Shown here: positions 6,913 through 15,905 of the stretch, piece after piece
Layout: each line of letters opens with the position of its first letter
Position numbering within the stretch: position 1 is the stretch's first letter
Origin: DATMFV01 sp035555975
Lineage (GTDB): Bacteria > Verrucomicrobiota > Verrucomicrobiia > Chthoniobacterales > Chthoniobacteraceae
DNA length: 64,000 bases
NCBI GenBank assembly: GCA_035555975.1
Contig: DATMFV010000100.1
Coordinates: 1 to 64,000 of the forward strand
Reading direction: 5' to 3'
Position numbers and translations under genes: made by a program
The notes under the pieces: model-generated
The model's input: the letters and a program-made list of their open reading frames with translations, nothing else
What the model was told of the DNA's origin: nothing
Database searches by the model: none

Positions 6913-7975
6913 TTGGCTTTCGCAAACCTTTCGCGGCATCCTCAAATGCCCGGCGGGGGGCGGGAAGACCTTCATTGCGGCTTCTGGTATTGATCGAGTT
7001 GCGCGAGGCCACCAGCGCCAGCGTAAGGCGCGGATCACATGGCTTGCGAACACGCGGGAACAGGTCGAGCAAGCAGAGGAAGCCCTCGCCCTGTTCCCGG
7101 CAATCAACCAGCTTTGCCGGGTTCGCGTAGCGTGCTGGCAATCCATGCCGGACCTGACCGACGAAGACCTTGTCGTTGTCGACGAGTGCCACCACGCGGG
7201 AGCGCCGACGCTTGGCGCGCTGGTGGCAACCTCGCCACGGGCACGGTGGGGATTGTCGGCTACGCCGTTCGGGAGCGATCCAGAGAAGAACCTCGCGTTG
7301 ATGGCGCTCTTTGAACACCAGATGTTCGAGATTGACCGGGCGCGGATCGTCGACGGCGGCCACCTGACAAAAGCGCGGGTGCATTTCCATAGCGATACAG
7401 ACCCCGGCATCGCGGAAATCATCGACGAGGCGGTTCCTCGGTTGCTAGAGGAGCGCATGAAGCGGTTTCGCTACCTGGACGAAGCCGAACAGCGCCAGCG
7501 CATCAAGTGGCAACTCTGTCAGACGCACGGGATCGTTCGCAACTACGTTCGTAACCGGCGGGTGATCTCGCTCGCCGGCCAGGGCGACGCGGCCCTTGTG
7601 CTTGTCGGCACGGTCGACCACGGCGGGATGCTCGCGGAAGAGATCAAAGGCGCGGTTGTCTGTCATTCCAAGATGGGCGCGAAGCGCCGCCGGGAAGCCA
7701 TTGCTGCGTTCCGGGACGGCTCCCTTCGCTGCATGATCGCGACTTCCCTTGCCGACGAAGGGTTAGACGTTCCCCGCGCCTCTACGTTGATTCTCGCTTG
7801 CGCCGGCAGGTCGACGACAAAGGTTGAGCAGCGGACCGGGCGCGTGCTTCGGACCTTTGCCGGGAAGGAACACGGGATCATTCACGATTTCGAGGACCGG
7901 CAACACTCGATGTTGCATTCGCAATACAAGAGCCGTCTAAGGCTATATAAAAAACTTGGGTACGAAATTCTATGA
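6866..7975 (+). CDS. Superfamily 2 DEAD/DEAH-box helicase
   Basis: About 369 residues. Walker A is PAGGGKT (29-35), the DEAH-type box is DECHH (106-110), motif III is GLSATPF, and motif VI is QRTGRVLR. Between the RecA lobes is an unusual helical segment (residues about 160-205). Such short SF2 helicases (UvsW/RecG-like role, or DNA loading) are common in phage replication blocks. The start is TTG 6866 or GTG 6872; neither has a clear ribosome-binding site, so translation probably depends on coupling to the overlapping upstream gene. Confidence 0.85.
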   Translation: MNVEKTARDYQNEGIDWLSQTFRGILKCPAGGGKTFIAASGIDRVARGHQRQRKARITWLANTREQVEQAEEALALFPAINQLCRVRVACWQSMPDLTDEDLVVVDECHHAGAPTLGALVATSPRARWGLSATPFGSDPEKNLALMALFEHQMFEIDRARIVDGGHLTKARVHFHSDTDPGIAEIIDEAVPRLLEERMKRFRYLDEAEQRQRIKWQLCQTHGIVRNYVRNRRVISLAGQGDAALVLVGTVDHGGMLAEEIKGAVVCHSKMGAKRRREAIAAFRDGSLRCMIATSLADEGLDVPRASTLILACAGRSTTKVEQRTGRVLRTFAGKEHGIIHDFEDRQHSMLHSQYKSRLRLYKKLGYEIL

Positions 7976-8250
7976 GCGATCTTCATGAACCGAAGGCAAC
8001 GCACGGCCTTATCAAATACAGAACAATGATGGTTGTCGTTATCGACCACGCTGAAACCTCGAAGCACGCGAAGACCATTCGGGAGAAGGCTGGTTTGAGT
8101 ATTCGCGAAGTAGCGCGGCGCATGAGTGTTCGACCAAAGCATATTTCCGACCTCGAAGCGGGCAACCGGCTTTGGTCGAGAAGTAAAGCTATCCTGTTTG
8201 AGAACGCGCTCAAGCGCGGAAGGAACCAAACGAAGAAGTCGAAAGCATAG
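7972..8250 (+). CDS. Xre-family helix-turn-helix regulator
   Basis: 92 residues. The HTH is at about 36-66: IREKAGLSIREVARRMSVRPKHISDLEAGNR, read in two halves. It is a single-domain Cro/C1-type protein without a dimerisation or peptidase domain. Start ATG 7972 overlaps the helicase stop (ATGA). It sits inside the replication run rather than at a divergent promoter, so it is more likely an auxiliary regulator than the lysogeny repressor. Confidence 0.75.
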   Translation: MSDLHEPKATHGLIKYRTMMVVVIDHAETSKHAKTIREKAGLSIREVARRMSVRPKHISDLEAGNRLWSRSKAILFENALKRGRNQTKKSKA

Positions 8251-8251
8251 C

Positions 8252-9493
8252 ATGAACCTTTCAGAAGAACAAACCAGCGTCATCGACGACATCAAAGCCG
8301 GGAAAAACATCCTCGTCACAGGATCGGCGGGAACCGGCAAGTCAACTCTCTTGCGGGTCGTCAGGGATGAACTCGAAATCCCGGTCACCGCGTCAACCGG
8401 CATCGCCGCCGTGAACGTCGGCGGTCGCACGATTCATTCATGGGCCGGGCTCGGGCTCGCGAAAGATTCCGTAAAAGACCTCGTTACGAACATGCGGTCC
8501 GATCCTTTTGACCGCATCCGAAAGACGAAGATACTAGCGATTGATGAAGTGTCGATGATCAGCGCCGAGCTTTTCGAGAAGATCGACCACGTTTTTCGAA
8601 TGGTGCGCCGGGATACTTTTCCCTTTGGCGGGATGCAGATCATTCTCTTCGGGGATTTCTTGCAGTTGCCACCAGTCCAGAAGGGCGCGGAAGACCTGAT
8701 TAAACGGGGCGTGTTCCCGTTTGAAACCGATTCGTGGCAACAGGCGAAGTTCAAAACGCACATTCTTTCGAAGGTGTTTCGCCAGGCCGATGCCCGGTTT
8801 TCGTCGATCCTGAATAAGATTCGTTTCGGTGATGTCGCGCCCGACGTGTCGGCGCTCCTGAACGAACGCTACCTTGCGAAAGATGAGAACCCGAACCTTG
8901 AACCGGTCGTTGTCCATACGCACAACCTCAACGTTGATGCCATCAACGAACGCCGCCTTGCCACGGTGGAGGGCGAAGAGCGAACTTTCTTCGCCGACGA
9001 CTACGGCGAGCCTAGCGCGGTGAACATGCTAGACAAGAACTGTCTCGCGCCGAAAGTGTTGCGCTTGAAAGCTGGCGCTCAAGTCATGCTCTTGACCAAC
9101 ATCAACACAGAGGCGGGCCTTGCGAATGGGAGCGTCGGCACCGTGGTTGAGTTCAACGACGGGATCAACGGGCCGCTGGTCAAGGTGTTTTTCAACAACG
9201 GCGAGACGTACAGCGTCGGGTTGCACAAGTGGCAGATCAAAGAGGGCAAAGACGTCATTGCGACGCGCTCACAGATCCCGCTACGCCTCGCCTGGGCGAT
9301 CACGGCGCACAAGAGCCAGGGCATGACGCTCGACAAGATTCAGGTCCACTTAGGGAAATGCTTTGAGTTCGGGCAAGCGTACGTCGCGTTAAGCCGTGCC
9401 AGGACTACCGAAGGCTTGTTCATTGCGGACGGAAGCAGAGACTCTATCAAGGCGCACCCAAGCGCCATTGAGTTTTACCGTTCCAATCTATGA
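8252..9493 (+). CDS. Dda/PIF1-like superfamily 1B helicase
   Basis: 413 residues. Walker A is TGSAGTGKST (23-32), Walker B is ILAIDEVSM, Q-loop region FGDFLQLPPV, and the C-terminal motifs are AWAITAHKSQGMT and YVALSRARTTEGL. This is the PIF1/RecD2/Dda 5'-3' helicase signature, acting in replication restart or protein displacement. ATG 8252 is taken because the conserved N-terminus MNLSEEQ starts there, one base after the Xre stop. Confidence 0.9.
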   Translation: MNLSEEQTSVIDDIKAGKNILVTGSAGTGKSTLLRVVRDELEIPVTASTGIAAVNVGGRTIHSWAGLGLAKDSVKDLVTNMRSDPFDRIRKTKILAIDEVSMISAELFEKIDHVFRMVRRDTFPFGGMQIILFGDFLQLPPVQKGAEDLIKRGVFPFETDSWQQAKFKTHILSKVFRQADARFSSILNKIRFGDVAPDVSALLNERYLAKDENPNLEPVVVHTHNLNVDAINERRLATVEGEERTFFADDYGEPSAVNMLDKNCLAPKVLRLKAGAQVMLLTNINTEAGLANGSVGTVVEFNDGINGPLVKVFFNNGETYSVGLHKWQIKEGKDVIATRSQIPLRLAWAITAHKSQGMTLDKIQVHLGKCFEFGQAYVALSRARTTEGLFIADGSRDSIKAHPSAIEFYRSNL

Positions 9494-9768
9494 ATACATC
9501 ATCTCACGCAAGAAAAGTATACGCGGCCATGCCGACTAAGCGGAGAAAGAAGTTGTGGACTTCGATCTTAAAAGGAAAGTGTGAGTTCAAATTTATCAGG
9601 GATTTTCTCGTGTCCGAGGGCAAGCTCTTTAAGTCTGAATCTGTGATAATGCACGTTCCGAGCGGGATATGGAGGGGATTCAACATGCCTTACCAAGTGG
9701 CAGTAGAGAGGCTTGAAAGCACTACACAGGGAGATGATGAACTGATCTCTACAATCTTTGAAGTTTGA
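9490..9768 (+). CDS. Hypothetical small basic phage protein
   Basis: 92 residues. The N-terminus is Lys/Arg-rich (TKRRKKLWTSILKGK) and the C-terminus acidic. Start ATG 9490 overlaps the helicase stop. Lower GC than its neighbours. Not recognised. Confidence 0.6.
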   Translation: MNTSSHARKVYAAMPTKRRKKLWTSILKGKCEFKFIRDFLVSEGKLFKSESVIMHVPSGIWRGFNMPYQVAVERLESTTQGDDELISTIFEV

Positions 9769-9774
9769 GCGCGC

Positions 9775-11889
9775 ATGAGTGATTTCCTTTCTAAACTGAC
9801 AGAAGCTAGAAACCGGGGTTTTACCCTTGATCGAGTCATGCGGGAGCTTGGGTACGGCGACTACATCCAAAGATCGTGCAAAAGCCCGTTCCGTGACGAG
9901 AAAACGCCGTCATGGGGTATTTACTATGACGACAAAGGCATAATGAAGTTTAAGGATTTCACCACGGACGAAAGCGGTGACGAAATCGACTTCATTGCAA
10001 TGGATAAAGGATGTTCGTCGCAAGAGGCCCAGGACATCTATTTCCGCATGGCGGGCGTTGAAGCGCCTTCCGGGGATCGGCCCCTTGCCCAAAAAAGACG
10101 ATCCCCCATATCAATTCCCCCAAAGCCAGAATCGCCCCTGCGTAAATACGAACCTGAACTTGCGCCGTTCGACTGGAAGAAATGCGTCGCCGCGCTGACC
10201 CCTGAAAAGATCGAAGGGCTTGCTGGTTGGCGTGGCTTTTCAACAAAGTTCGTTGAATGGCTCAAATCCCAAGAGTTGATCGGGATGCACGACATTTACC
10301 CTGCTACTCCCGTCATTAAAGACGGCGTCGTGATCGGTTGCCAGTACCGCACAACCGATGGCGACCGATACGTCAACGCCACTCCCGGCGAGAAGACACC
10401 GGCAATGCCGTTGATCATCGGCAAGCCGGATGCGCAGGTTTTGCTTGCGATGGAAAGCCCATGGGATGCGTTCGCTTTCATGGAGGGCCTGGGCTTCCAT
10501 CACACGAACGGAAATAACGTGGTTTGCCTGGCGGTAACCCGATCGGCCAGCAATTACAAACGCTTGAAGGCCGTCCTCGAAGAACGCGCGAAATCGAACG
10601 CACCGGGCGACGTGATTCTTGTCGGGCAAAATGATCCGCCCCGCAAGGACGGTAAGCCTACGGGGCATGACACGCTCGAAAAGGGATTGCGGGAGCTTTG
10701 CGAGGAAACCGGGCTAACGCTCAAGTTGGCGATGCCTCCGGAACATGTCAAAGATTACAATGATTGGTGGCGAGAAGCGCCAGACATTGGGGATTTCGTG
10801 GCTCCCATCGAAGCGGCGAAAACCAAAACGAACAGCAGCTTATCAAATCAGGAGCTTAAAAACATCATGGCGTCTACATTCAACGATGACGACAATTTCT
10901 TTGGCGACCGCGTGCTTGCGGAAGGCCAACCGGCAACAATCCTCGGCCCGGGCGGTGTCGGTAAGTCGCGGCTGGTTATGCAGATGGCCATTTGCATGAT
11001 TCTCGGAAAGCCGTTCCTGGGAATCCAGACGCACGCGATGCACAAGCATTGGCTCTTTATCCAAACAGAAAACAGCACGCGCCGCCTACAGCACGATTTG
11101 AAGGGCATCATCAAAGGTCTGGGCATTACCGACAGAGAAGTTGATGTTCTCAACGATCACATGATCTTCCACACTATCGAGCATGATCATGATTGTTTCC
11201 TGGCTTTGAATAACCCGGATGAATTTGCGCAAGTGCAACTTCTGATCACCGATTTCAACCCGGATTTCGTCGTGTTCGATCCGCTCAACACGTTCACAAC
11301 CGGCAACCTCAACGAAGATACTGACATGCGCGAGGTTTGCTCGCTCATCACAAAGGCCACCAAGCGCGGAAAGGCAAAGCGCGTCCCGATCGTGGTTCAT
11401 CACTCCCTTACTGGTAAAGCAGGAGCGCAAAAGGCAACTGGCTGGGATAAAGCCAGCTACGGGCGCAACTCAAAGATTCTCCAAGCGTGGACCCGTTCGC
11501 AGATCAATATTGCTCCACGCGATCCCGACGACAACACGAAGCTGCTCATCACGTGCGGCAAGAACAACAACGGTGCGCCGTTCCCAGACATCGGTGTTTA
11601 CTTCGATGAAGACGAATGGATTTATAAGGTTGATGAGGATTACGATCCCCAGGAGTTTCAGGAAGCCGTAGGAAATGCCAGAAAGAGCAAAAAGACGAAG
11701 CAAGAACCCGCTGAAATCATTCGTTTGTTTGATGATAAGATATATGGCGTTGATCTTATACCATTGGTTCAAGAGCACTATAAGTGCAGTCAGTCAACGG
11801 CGTATAGAACTTTAAAGCAAGCCACAAAAGACGGATTTATCAGCAAGGAAGGTGATGGGAATACCGCCCTTTACCGGAAGGTCAAATGA
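9775..11889 (+). CDS. Bifunctional primase-helicase (CHC2-like/TOPRIM + RepA-type ATPase)
   Basis: 704 residues in three parts. Residues 1-80 resemble the DnaG zinc-binding domain (SPFRDEKTPSW...SGDEIDFIAMD), but most zinc cysteines are absent, as in many phage primases. Residues about 200-330 look TOPRIM-like (VLLAMESPWDAFAFMEGLG, later GHDTLEKGL). From about 360 a RepA/AAA_25 hexameric helicase follows, with Walker A GPGGVGKS (about 391-398) and Walker B FVVFDPLN. The last 60 residues form a winged-helix-like tail. This is the central replication protein; ATG 9775 follows the upstream gene by 6 nt. Confidence 0.8.
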   Translation: MSDFLSKLTEARNRGFTLDRVMRELGYGDYIQRSCKSPFRDEKTPSWGIYYDDKGIMKFKDFTTDESGDEIDFIAMDKGCSSQEAQDIYFRMAGVEAPSGDRPLAQKRRSPISIPPKPESPLRKYEPELAPFDWKKCVAALTPEKIEGLAGWRGFSTKFVEWLKSQELIGMHDIYPATPVIKDGVVIGCQYRTTDGDRYVNATPGEKTPAMPLIIGKPDAQVLLAMESPWDAFAFMEGLGFHHTNGNNVVCLAVTRSASNYKRLKAVLEERAKSNAPGDVILVGQNDPPRKDGKPTGHDTLEKGLRELCEETGLTLKLAMPPEHVKDYNDWWREAPDIGDFVAPIEAAKTKTNSSLSNQELKNIMASTFNDDDNFFGDRVLAEGQPATILGPGGVGKSRLVMQMAICMILGKPFLGIQTHAMHKHWLFIQTENSTRRLQHDLKGIIKGLGITDREVDVLNDHMIFHTIEHDHDCFLALNNPDEFAQVQLLITDFNPDFVVFDPLNTFTTGNLNEDTDMREVCSLITKATKRGKAKRVPIVVHHSLTGKAGAQKATGWDKASYGRNSKILQAWTRSQINIAPRDPDDNTKLLITCGKNNNGAPFPDIGVYFDEDEWIYKVDEDYDPQEFQEAVGNARKSKKTKQEPAEIIRLFDDKIYGVDLIPLVQEHYKCSQSTAYRTLKQATKDGFISKEGDGNTALYRKVK

Positions 11890-12542
11890 CAGGAAACGCC
11901 GCCTTAAAAGTGCCGATTCTCATTCTCATTCTCAAAAAATCTATGACAATGACAATTGAGAATCGCCGCCGTATCCCGGTTCGATTATCATTCTCACACG
12001 CCATCCCTTTAGGGGGCGTGAGAATGGGAATCGGAACGGGGCCTGCGGAACTCAGATTTTCAAGCAAACGTGAAGATTCCTTGATTCTGAAAAACTACGT
12101 GGAATTCGCAGATTTCGGTCTCGACCAGTTGACAGGAGGAGATGGGTGTAGTTTAAGTCGCTGCATGCAGAAACCTCCTGGCAGTTATGTTGAAGACTTT
12201 GCGCTATCAATAGATGGCCCAGAATCCGAAGATGAAAATGCGGCATATCGAAGGGGATATATTGATGCTTGCCGTGATTCTCTTCGTATTATGAATAACT
12301 GGGCTTTAACTGTTGTGCAGTCACCTCGGCCAATGGTTGCCACATGGCAAATTGCAAGCGCCCTTGGCCTCTCTGTTGCAGTCGGGAAGTCTGATTCGGA
12401 AATCGCCTCAATTTGCGGAGTCGCATCTCGCGCTTGCATCAGCAAGGGACGAATCATCTTTCAACGGGCCAACAACATCAAGCCGCTTCCGTCCCAAAAA
12501 TCTACCGATGCTCGGAAAGCGTACAGCCTGAAAAGATCATGA
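11886..12542 (+). CDS. Hypothetical phage protein with HTH-like C-terminus
   Basis: 218 residues from ATG 11886 (GGAAGG upstream; overlaps the primase stop). The first 45 residues are low-complexity because they are read through TTCTCA repeats and a hairpin, so the functional protein might begin at ATG 12024. The C-terminal 80 residues (IASALGLSVAVGKSDSEIASICGV and onward) look like a helix-turn-helix. Function unknown. GC is lower than the surrounding genes. Confidence 0.5.
   Translation: MTGNAALKVPILILILKKSMTMTIENRRRIPVRLSFSHAIPLGGVRMGIGTGPAELRFSSKREDSLILKNYVEFADFGLDQLTGGDGCSLSRCMQKPPGSYVEDFALSIDGPESEDENAAYRRGYIDACRDSLRIMNNWALTVVQSPRPMVATWQIASALGLSVAVGKSDSEIASICGVASRACISKGRIIFQRANNIKPLPSQKSTDARKAYSLKRS
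11914..12028 (+). repeat. TTCTCA/TGAGAA repeat cluster with hairpin
   Basis: CGATTCTCA (11914-11922), followed by two more TTCTCA units, pairs with TGAGAATCG (11957-11965). A second hairpin pairs CATTCTCACACGCC (11989-12002) with GGGCGTGAGAATGG (12014-12027, one bulge). The same ATTCTCA/TGAGAAT word thus occurs in both orientations over 115 bp, just after the primase-helicase gene. That is a plausible origin-type or regulator-binding site. Confidence 0.5.
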
Positions 12543-13180
12543 AGGAAACCAAACTTGAAATTGCCGAGCCGTCGCCCGAAGTTGACCGAATCAACGCGTG
12601 CTATGGCGAGTTCTTGAAGCTTGGCAAGCGCAACGCAAGCGGATTGATTGAGCAGATCAACAAGGCCCGAGAAACCGGCATCTTGCTTCAAGGTGCAAAA
12701 GCAAAATGCAGACACGGGGAGTGGAAGCTCCGGTTTAAGACGTACAAGGGCAAAGGTAGAACGAATTCTACCTTTGAGTTTGATTACTCGACCGCCTGCA
12801 ACTTCATGAGGGTTGCTAAAGCCCTCCCTGAGCCGATCATCCGACTTCCCGAAGGCATTCGGGTATTGACTGACATCTACCGTGGCATGGGAGCGTTGCC
12901 AGACCCCGAAGAACGGGCGGGAAGTCGACCGCGCCTTGAGTACGTTAGCCGGGCATCGAAGCGGGTCAATGAGCTTGTGGTGATCATTTCGAAGTGGCGT
13001 GAGACCAAGCCGCTTGAGCAGTGGACCGCACAGGAGCGTGAAACGATCAAGGATCAGATCAAGCCGATCGCGGAGCTTTACCGGGAATTGGAAGAGGAGT
13101 CACCGTGCCTACAAAGTGGAATGACGAGCTTGAAAATTCTCAAAAATGAGGAGGGGGTCCCCCTCAAGGAATCTATTTGA
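12539..13180 (+). CDS. DUF3102-like phage protein
   Basis: 213 residues. The segment GLIEQINKARETGILLQGAK...HGEWKLRF matches the DUF3102 pattern found in phage and plasmid proteins beside replication genes. An HTH-like segment may follow. Start ATG 12539 overlaps the previous stop (ATGA). The C-terminal 30 residues look poorly conserved. The role in the family is unknown to me; replication or partition is the usual guess from context. Confidence 0.6.
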   Translation: MKETKLEIAEPSPEVDRINACYGEFLKLGKRNASGLIEQINKARETGILLQGAKAKCRHGEWKLRFKTYKGKGRTNSTFEFDYSTACNFMRVAKALPEPIIRLPEGIRVLTDIYRGMGALPDPEERAGSRPRLEYVSRASKRVNELVVIISKWRETKPLEQWTAQERETIKDQIKPIAELYRELEEESPCLQSGMTSLKILKNEEGVPLKESI

Positions 13181-13267
13181 GGGGGTCATGGAGTCAGGAG
13201 GTCCAGCCAGCGCCCCGGGCTTTTTCCGTGAGACCTTCCGCGAAAAATTAAATCACAAATTAAATCC

Positions 13268-13810
13268 ATGCCGCCGACGAAATCCAAAGCAGCGACGATG
13301 AAGCGTTCGCCGGGCCGACCGCGCGATGCTTCGAAGCTGGCCTTCAATTCCTTGAAGGCTGCGGCTGCTCACATCGGCGGCGAATGTACGGTCGAGCTTT
13401 TGAAGGCGGCAAAGAAAGCCGGGTGCCCCGCTTTTCGTAACGGGCGGATTTACGTCGCGGAGCTTTCGGCCTGGTTGGAGAAAAACAAGGTCGATCCCGG
13501 CGCTGTCCAGGGAAAAGAAGAATGGCAAATCCAGAAGCTCCAGGAAGAGACGCGACGGCTCCGCAGGGTGAATGACGTTGATGACGGGAAGCTGGTCAGT
13601 ATCGAAGAGGTGCGCGAGATCAACGCCCGGATCGATGCCGACATCATCCGCGCCTTGCTGGAATCTTTCGGGGACGCGCTTCTGCTCAAGATGGAAGGGG
13701 CGTCCTTCGCGCAACGAAAGGTTCTGATCACCGAAGCAATCGACCGGGTGCTGGACAAGGTACACAAACCCAATGGCGAAGATGCACGTACTGGAAAAGG
13801 CCAGGCGTAG
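13268..13810 (+). CDS. Terminase small subunit, Nu1-like
   Basis: 180 residues. Basic N-terminus, then a winged-helix-like DNA-binding part (about 25-75: AAAHIGGECTVELLKAAKKAGCPAF, read in two pieces) and a long coiled coil (80-110), as in phage lambda Nu1. It should bind the packaging site and recruit the large subunit, whose gene begins at 13773 and overlaps by 38 nt. First gene of the head module, after an 87-nt gap that may contain its promoter. Confidence 0.7.
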   Translation: MPPTKSKAATMKRSPGRPRDASKLAFNSLKAAAAHIGGECTVELLKAAKKAGCPAFRNGRIYVAELSAWLEKNKVDPGAVQGKEEWQIQKLQEETRRLRRVNDVDDGKLVSIEEVREINARIDADIIRALLESFGDALLLKMEGASFAQRKVLITEAIDRVLDKVHKPNGEDARTGKGQA

Positions 13811-15629
13811 CAGCTACGCCCCACGCGACCGGCGCACGTTGGAGCAATGGGCAAAGGGGGTAAAGCTCCCATCCGCCTACGCCATCAACGGGCCGTTTGA
13901 TCTCTCAATCTCCCCGTGGCTCAGGCGTCAGTGGGAGGCGCTTGACGATCCGCTTGTGCGCGAGGTGACGTGCGTTGCCGCCGTTCGCACCGGCAAAACC
14001 CTTGGGGCCGACCTCTTTTTCGCAAAGGAGATCGCCACCAATAGCGTCCCGATGATGTTCAACATCGGGAACGAAGATGACGCGAAGGAGCACGCGAAAA
14101 CTCGCTTCCTTCCCCTGCTTCGGTCGATCCCGTCCGTCTGCGGAAAGTTCACGTCAAACCGGCACGACGTTACGGATACGATGATCCGGTTTATCGACGG
14201 GAACTATATCATCATCCAGGGCCTTCGGAACCCCAATAACTTCGACTCGAAAGGCATCTGCAACCTCGTCAACGACGAGCCGCACAAAGCCCCGAAGGGG
14301 AATATCTCCAAAGCCAAGAGCCGCACCGACGACTTTCGACACAAGTGCAAAGTCCTTAATATCTCGCAGGGCGGCGAGGTTAATGACGACATGGATGTTC
14401 TCTATCGCAAGGGGACGATGGAAGTTTTTGGGTTCAAGTGCCCGTCGTGCGGCCAGCTTCAGCCGTTCGAATGGCGGGACGCCGCCGGGGAGTTCCGGCT
14501 CAAATGGGACAAGGACGAAACCACCTGCCCCGGGGGTCGATGGGACTACGATGCGATGGCGAAGACCATCCGCTACGAGTGCGGGAACCCGGAGTGCGAC
14601 AAGGTGTTTCGCGACACGCCTGAAGACCGCCGGGAGCAAACTTATGATTGCGGGCAATACCTTCCACCGGCGAACCCTATCGCGCCCCGCGACACAGCGT
14701 CGGTCAATTGGAACCAGCTTTGCGTGCCGTGGATTCCTTGGCGGGAAATCGTCATCGACTGGATCGAAGCGATGGAAGCCATGCAGCTTGGCGACTACAC
14801 CAAGCTGAAGAACTTCATCCAGCGGCGACTTGCCCAACCGTACGAAGAGACGGAAATCAGGATCGACGGCGACGATCACGAGCCAGAGAGCGATTACGAG
14901 ATAGATGATCCATGGCCCGACGAAGCGCATCGCTTCATGGCCTGCGACCGGCAGGAAAAGGGCGGCATCCATTTCGTTTGCGGGATTCGCGCCTTCGCGC
15001 AAGACGGGCGCTCCCGGCTTCTCTGGGCCGGGCGACTGGAAAGCTATGAGGACATCCATATCAAGGCGTCAGAGTACGGCTTGAGCGGCCCCCGCGTCGC
15101 CATTGACTCCGGACACGAGTCAGCGGAGGTCTACGCCGCTTGCGCGAAATACGCATGGATTAGCTTTCTGGGTTCCGACGAATCGAGTTGGGGGCACCCA
15201 GATCCAACCGGGCACGGATACATTCAAAAGCCGGTCTCACGCTTCAAGAAGGTCTATGTCGGGATTGGCACCCGGCAACAGGCAAAGAATAATTTTTGCT
15301 ACCATTTCCTTTGGTCGAACCCCTACTTCAAGGATGTTTGCCACCGGAGAATTTTCGGGAAAGGAATCGAGTGGGGAGTACCTGCCGGAATCACAGAGGT
15401 CAGCAAATATATCGACCCAAACTCCGACCCGGAGCGCCCGCGCTACACTTCCTACTGGCCGCAGATGCGCAGCAACCAGAAGATCATCAAGCGCGACAAG
15501 GTGACCGGAGCTGAGAAAGCTGTATGGACCCGCATCGGGAACCGTCACGATCACTACCTTGACGTTGAGCGGATGCTCCTTGTCCATGCCTTCAATGCCG
15601 GATGCTTCGGTTACGAAGCGGGCGCGTAA
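13773..15629 (+). CDS. Terminase large subunit, lambda gpA-type
   Basis: 618 residues. The ATPase P-loop is AAVRTGKT (about 69-76). A zinc-ribbon insert contains CPSC and CGNPEC, typical of the gpA family (PF05876). The nuclease half is C-terminal, with an Asp-rich segment (MACDRQEKGG...). It packages DNA and cuts concatemers at cos-like or headful sites with the small subunit. Shorter than lambda gpA (641) but complete. Confidence 0.9.
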   Translation: MAKMHVLEKARRSSYAPRDRRTLEQWAKGVKLPSAYAINGPFDLSISPWLRRQWEALDDPLVREVTCVAAVRTGKTLGADLFFAKEIATNSVPMMFNIGNEDDAKEHAKTRFLPLLRSIPSVCGKFTSNRHDVTDTMIRFIDGNYIIIQGLRNPNNFDSKGICNLVNDEPHKAPKGNISKAKSRTDDFRHKCKVLNISQGGEVNDDMDVLYRKGTMEVFGFKCPSCGQLQPFEWRDAAGEFRLKWDKDETTCPGGRWDYDAMAKTIRYECGNPECDKVFRDTPEDRREQTYDCGQYLPPANPIAPRDTASVNWNQLCVPWIPWREIVIDWIEAMEAMQLGDYTKLKNFIQRRLAQPYEETEIRIDGDDHEPESDYEIDDPWPDEAHRFMACDRQEKGGIHFVCGIRAFAQDGRSRLLWAGRLESYEDIHIKASEYGLSGPRVAIDSGHESAEVYAACAKYAWISFLGSDESSWGHPDPTGHGYIQKPVSRFKKVYVGIGTRQQAKNNFCYHFLWSNPYFKDVCHRRIFGKGIEWGVPAGITEVSKYIDPNSDPERPRYTSYWPQMRSNQKIIKRDKVTGAEKAVWTRIGNRHDHYLDVERMLLVHAFNAGCFGYEAGA

Positions 15630-15631
15630 CG

Positions 15632-15656
15632 GTTGACACCGCGCCTTCTCTTGATG
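15632..15656 (+). promoter_or_regulatory. GTTGACAC motif, 14 nt before ATG 15654
   Basis: GTTGACAC at 15632-15639 lies 14 nt before the connector start and no Shine-Dalgarno sequence is visible. One of five similarly placed copies in the late genes. Confidence 0.45.
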
Positions 15657-15905
15657 GCGCAACCAAAGGGAATCTTCGTCGGCCTGACCGGCGATCAAAT
15701 CAACGCGATCCGCGAAAAGGCGGTCCTTCTCATCATGGAGGGCAAAACCACCATGTCGGGGAGCGTGGCGGGTCAGTCGTTTTCAAAGCAGTTGGCGCTT
15801 CCGCTCGATCAGATCCTCCTGGAGTGCAACTACGCTTCGGAGCTTCTTTCCAATCGCCCCCGCCCCCGCCGCGTGCTGACCAATTTCAATCGCGCCCTCC
15901 GATGA
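15654..15905 (+). CDS. Small head-tail connector (gpW-position) protein
   Basis: 83 residues from ATG 15654. Position between large terminase and portal, size and a basic Pro/Arg C-terminus are those of lambda gpW, which joins head and tail. The sequence itself is not clearly gpW. The gene overlaps the portal start by 4 nt. Confidence 0.5.
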   Translation: MAQPKGIFVGLTGDQINAIREKAVLLIMEGKTTMSGSVAGQSFSKQLALPLDQILLECNYASELLSNRPRPRRVLTNFNRALR

